Origin: SZUA-430 sp964646885
GTDB taxonomy: Bacteria; Pseudomonadota; Alphaproteobacteria; Micropepsales; Micropepsaceae
Reading direction: 5' to 3'
Assembly: GCA_964646885.1 (NCBI GenBank)
Contig: CAZYFM010000005.1
Span: 1 to 64,000, forward strand
Length of the DNA: 64,000 bases
The notes under the pieces: generated by a model
Told to the model about the DNA's origin: nothing
Databases searched by the model: none
What the model saw: the letters and a program-made list of their open reading frames with translations, nothing else
In this document: positions 61,141 through 64,000 of the stretch, piece by piece
How positions within the stretch are numbered: the first letter of the stretch is position 1
How the letters are laid out: every line of letters starts with the position of its first letter
Position numbers and translations under genes: made by a program

Positions 61141-61956
61141 TTAGAACTTCGACGTAAGACCAATCGCAAAGCCGCTCATCTCGAGCTTCTCGAAGAGAGC
61201 ATTGTCTTCACCTGCATACATGTGGCGATAGGCGATCTGCAGGTCGCCGATGCTCGTCTTGTATCCAACACCCACCTGGCCCATGTAGGTGATGTCCGAG
61301 CTGCCGGCACCCGCGTCGGCGTAGTAGTGCGCATACCAGTCTTCGCTGAGGCGGAACTTTCCACGGAAGCCCACGATCGCGTTCGTGATGTCACGGTCCT
61401 GCTCGATGCTGCCTTGCGCAACGGGGACATAGGCGTTCGTGGCAGAAAGCTTGTAGTCGACGGTCACGCGCGCGCCGATCCAGCGCACGCCGGCGAACAC
61501 GTCGATCGAGGCCTTTTCGTCCTCCGCAACCGTCTTGCCGAAAACGACGGAAGCCGAAGAGTTCTGGAACTGCATCTTCGTTCCAACGTCAACGGGGATC
61601 ACGATCGGGCCGGGACCCGAGATCTCCACGACCTTGCCGGCCTTGTCACCCACGTCGAGATAGCTGATATCGCTCAGCACGAACCAGTCACCCTTCTTCG
61701 CCTGGAAGAGCCCCATGAAACCGAACTTGAGGTTCGAGAGCGGGTCCGTGGGGTCGGATTCGACGTTCGCGTTGCCGGTAATCGCCGGGCTTGGCTCCAG
61801 GTTGACCGTGGCGCTCATCGAGGGCAGCCACAGGTACGGTGTCATGGACCACTGGATTTCGTCATCCGCCTGCACGGCCGGTGCCGATGCAGTGAAACAG
61901 GTGGCTCCCAGGCAAAGGATTGCCAGTCTGGAGACATTTGAAACTCTCTTGGACAT
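61141..61956 (-). CDS. Outer-membrane beta-barrel protein
   Basis: This is a 271-residue exported protein with signal peptide (RLAILCLGATCFTASAPAVQA) and a mature part rich in alternating residues: WSMTPYLWLPSMSATVNL, FGFMGLFQAKKGDWFVLSDISYLDVG, and a C-terminal Phe in FAIGLTSKF. These are signs of an eight-stranded barrel of an OmpW- or OmpA-like sort. It is the gene directly upstream of the sulfatase on the same strand, separated by 114 bases. It may let sulfated compounds enter. Confidence 0.72.
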   Translation of the reverse strand: MSKRVSNVSRLAILCLGATCFTASAPAVQADDEIQWSMTPYLWLPSMSATVNLEPSPAITGNANVESDPTDPLSNLKFGFMGLFQAKKGDWFVLSDISYLDVGDKAGKVVEISGPGPIVIPVDVGTKMQFQNSSASVVFGKTVAEDEKASIDVFAGVRWIGARVTVDYKLSATNAYVPVAQGSIEQDRDITNAIVGFRGKFRLSEDWYAHYYADAGAGSSDITYMGQVGVGYKTSIGDLQIAYRHMYAGEDNALFEKLEMSGFAIGLTSKF

Positions 61957-62335
61957 CCCACTTTCCTTGCGATTGTCAGTATTTCACGGATGATTACCGT
62001 GCCGGTCTGCCGCAGAAACGACGGACGGCCCCTATCATGAGCGACTAAGAGCAAATGACCTTTTTGGCCGCCACTCAGTTTGCGCAAAGACTGGCCGCCA
62101 ATCGCAATTAACGAAATTCAGCCTCAGCGCATCGAGGCATTGTTTCCTCCTTGTGGCTTGCGCGCCGCTGTTAGCCTTTCCTCGAAGAAGCACTCGAGAT
62201 TGGCCATGTCACCGAAATCGTCGGTGCCTACCAGCCAGTAACAACGCACTTCAGGCCCGGCGCTCGTTGTGGACGTTAAGGCACAACATGCTCGCGCGAT
62301 TTACGCCGGACTGATTCTGCGCTAGTGCTTCGCAC
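61957..62335. other. 379-base regulatory gap between OMP and AraC genes
   Basis: No gene is seen. TGGCCGCCA occurs at 62065-62073 and 62092-62100 (27 bases apart), a direct repeat of a kind AraC dimers use, 109-144 bases before the beta-barrel gene. GTTGTG (62266-62271) and CACAAC (62282-62287) form an inverted repeat 49 bases before the AraC start. Confidence 0.4.
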
Positions 62336-63292
62336 ATGCTGGACGCATTTCCACAAATCCGGACCACGGAAGTCGAGGCTCTCGAATCAGCCGTTGCCCG
62401 CGCTTATGGCGACATCACGTTCGATGTGAAGGGAAGTCGCGAGCGATTTCGAACCGTCGCCAATCACTCCCAGCTGTCCGGAATTGGCCTCACCTATGCC
62501 AAGCACGGTGCCGAGATCGAGATCGGTCTGCGCGACACTGCATTCTACGCGCAACTCTTTTCCGTGAATGGATCGGCTCAGGCGACCGTAGGACGCGAGC
62601 AGATCCGCATCAGCGAGCACGACACCTTTCTGTGCTCACCGTCTGACAAGTTTGCGCTCGCCTACTCCGGAGCCTTCGAGCAGCTTGTCGTCAAGGTGAA
62701 CACTGCAGCATTGGTAAGGCATTTGGAAATCCTGACGGGCAGCCCGAAGGCGCGTGAATTGAGGTTTCAGTCAGCTTCCGACCTGAGGACGCCGCAGGGC
62801 GCCTTCCATCGGCACCTGATTTTCCGCCTGATCAGCATGCTGGAATCCGCGCCGCATATGCCATCCAGCGCTTTTCTTGAACTCGAGCAATCGATCCTCA
62901 CATCGTTTCTTGTGGCAAACGCCCACAATTTCTCTGAACTCCTGGCATCGTACCCTCGCCCCTCTGCGCCATGGCAGGTTCGCCGCGCCGAAGAGTACAT
63001 GGAAGCGCATTGGGACCAGCCGCTCACGATGGAGCGGATCGCCGACGCTTGCCAGACAAGCGTACGCAGTCTTTTCCATACGTTCAGGAAAAGTCGCAAT
63101 CACTCCCCCATGGAATGGCTCCGCATGGTGCGTCTTCGCCATGCGAGGGAGATGCTGATCGAGGGCAAGCACGGAACTTCCGTGACAGACGTTGCACTGG
63201 CCTGCGGCTTCTCCAACGTGGGACACTTCGCCCGCTATTATCGCCAGCACTTTGACGAACGGCCCTCCGACACGCTCGCCGCATCCCGCTAG
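62336..63292 (+). CDS. AraC family transcriptional regulator
   Basis: This 318-residue regulator has an N-terminal AraC-binding cupin-like domain (about 25-190) and two C-terminal helix-turn-helix units at about 215-312: MEAHWDQPLTMERIADACQT and the second ending HGTSVTDVALACGFSNVGHFARYYRQHFDERPSD, the standard AraC end. It is divergent from the beta-barrel/sulfatase genes and could control them. A second gene with the same N-terminal sequence begins 345 bases downstream. Confidence 0.88.
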   Translation: MLDAFPQIRTTEVEALESAVARAYGDITFDVKGSRERFRTVANHSQLSGIGLTYAKHGAEIEIGLRDTAFYAQLFSVNGSAQATVGREQIRISEHDTFLCSPSDKFALAYSGAFEQLVVKVNTAALVRHLEILTGSPKARELRFQSASDLRTPQGAFHRHLIFRLISMLESAPHMPSSAFLELEQSILTSFLVANAHNFSELLASYPRPSAPWQVRRAEEYMEAHWDQPLTMERIADACQTSVRSLFHTFRKSRNHSPMEWLRMVRLRHAREMLIEGKHGTSVTDVALACGFSNVGHFARYYRQHFDERPSDTLAASR

Positions 63293-63637
63293 GCTGACGA
63301 AAGTCGATAACGCGCATTAAATCGAATCAGTACCCCGAAATCCTGCGGGGAACGCCCATGCCATCACATGGCAGCTCGTGGCGTGGCAGCTCCACTCAGG
63401 CTCCGGCATCGCTCAACCATCGCAAATGACGTTCGTTCCAGCGCCTTGGTTTGCGCTTTTGGAACAACCATTGCACTTGCTGAGTGGCACGGAGCTGCAG
63501 CGGATGGGAGCATTCGCGGCTTTCATGATGGTCTGCAGGCTGGCTCTTCGTCTCCGAGGCATGCGACCGCCAATCCCGGATTGGCAAGTGAACCTCCCGA
63601 GAGACGTCGAGGCCGGTTTAGCCGGACAACGCAATCG
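63293..63637. other. 345-base gap before second AraC gene
   Basis: A 95-codon plus-strand frame (63378-63665) and its shadows exist but resemble no protein and overlap the next gene. CCCCG...CGGGG at about 63342-63351 is a small hairpin that could end the first AraC transcript. I see no clear promoter. Confidence 0.45.
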
Positions 63638-64000
63638 ATGTTCCTGCTCGATTTCCTTGGCTTGAATGGTCCACCGCTCGATGCGTACCCGTTCGTGCGA
63701 ACCAGGGATGTCGGCGAACTCGAACCAGCCGTCGCAACAATGTACGGTGACGTACACTTTGACATTAGCCGCGATCGCGAACGCTTCTTTGCCCGCGGCA
63801 ATCGTTTGCGGCTGAAGAGCATGGGATTCTCCTATGCCGCGCATGGTGCCCGCATCGAGATCGGCATTCGTCAGGCCGACTTTTTTGCCCACGTCTTTGC
63901 GGTCAGGGGACGAGCCAGCGCCCGAGTCAGGGCCGACCAGGTCCCGATCGACACGACAGGCTCTTACATCTGTTCGGAAGGAGATCAGGTCCTCCTCGGC
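63638..64000 (+). CDS. Second AraC-type regulator, N-terminal part (runs off window)
   Basis: An open frame from the ATG at 63638 gives 121 residues to the window edge. It aligns along its whole length with the neighbouring AraC gene: VGELEPAVATMYGDVHFDIS against VEALESAVARAYGDITFDVK, SMGFSYAAHGARIEIGIRQADFFAHVFAVRG against GIGLTYAKHGAEIEIGLRDTAFYAQLFSVNG. The HTH region is beyond the window. The ATG has no strong ribosome site. The two genes are tandem paralogues in the same orientation. Confidence 0.7.
   Translation, partial: MFLLDFLGLNGPPLDAYPFVRTRDVGELEPAVATMYGDVHFDISRDRERFFARGNRLRLKSMGFSYAAHGARIEIGIRQADFFAHVFAVRGRASARVRADQVPIDTTGSYICSEGDQVLLG

Noticed and set aside
63378..63665. 95-codon plus-strand frame before the second AraC gene
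   Set aside because: Its composition is unlike its neighbours and it overlaps the start of the better supported AraC-type gene.
1..64000. CRISPR arrays, tRNA or rRNA genes, transposons, prophage
   Set aside because: I saw no regularly spaced repeats, cloverleaf genes, terminal inverted repeats with transposases, or phage genes in the window.

Overview
The window is a GC-rich stretch of a Gram-negative chromosome, most likely from an alphaproteobacterium. The pointers are a CobT-type cobaltochelatase subunit, an MCE/Mla lipid transporter, a GTTC-N7-GTTC element of the alphaproteobacterial LexA type, and many lipoprotein and outer-membrane genes. I cannot name a genus from the sequence. Coding density is high. 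I saw no rRNA, tRNA, insertion sequence, prophage or CRISPR array.

Layout. 1-4.8 kb: 3' end of cobT, a phytase-like lipoprotein, and a four-gene Mla/MCE lipid transport operon. 5-8.7 kb: a TMEM143-like membrane protein followed by a CHASE2 adenylate/guanylate cyclase. 8.7-13 kb: a YbjN-like protein, then a two-component system in one operon with a PepSY protein, divergent from a second PepSY protein and a cytochrome b561. 13.1-18.4 kb: an alkylsulfatase and a thioredoxin-ABC-FtsX-DUF3299 operon on the minus strand. 18.4-21.9 kb: a loosely packed region with unknown proteins, a lectin-like remnant, a GST and a LexA-like promoter. 21.9-26.2 kb: an M14-like peptidase and a complete pqqABCDE run. 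26-32.5 kb: a LuxR-HTH/hydrolase-fold fusion, a VOC protein, an MFS permease, and a three-gene phosphotransferase operon. 32.5-39.3 kb: DUF423, an M61 peptidase, a FAD monooxygenase/epoxide hydrolase/ABA4-like cluster, an SDR and a KDPGal-type aldolase. 39.4-44.2 kb: cheY-cheZ and a tightly packed hydrolase/DedA/ATP-grasp/acyltransferase operon. 44.2-48.5 kb: the homogentisate pathway (hppD-hmgA-fah-maiA) with a MarR regulator. 48.6-54.8 kb: a prohibitin-like protein, MarR/VOC, glutathione reductase, a duplicated-domain protein and a second LuxR-HTH/hydrolase-fold fusion. 54.8-64 kb: secreted and lipoproteins, a Tat sulfatase between two beta-barrel proteins, and two paralogous AraC regulators, the second cut by the window end.

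How the genes fit together. The clearest complete pathways are PQQ synthesis and tyrosine/4-hydroxyphenylpyruvate breakdown to fumarate and acetoacetate. Much of the rest concerns the envelope (lipid trafficking, lipoproteins, OMPs, DedA, acyltransferase) and the handling of small organic molecules (sulfatases, epoxide hydrolase, VOC, GST). The most promising undescribed systems are the two HTH proteins whose hydrolase domain has lost its catalytic residues, the four-gene ATP-grasp/acyltransferase operon, and the two-component/PepSY/b561 module with tandem operator-like repeats between its divergent arms.
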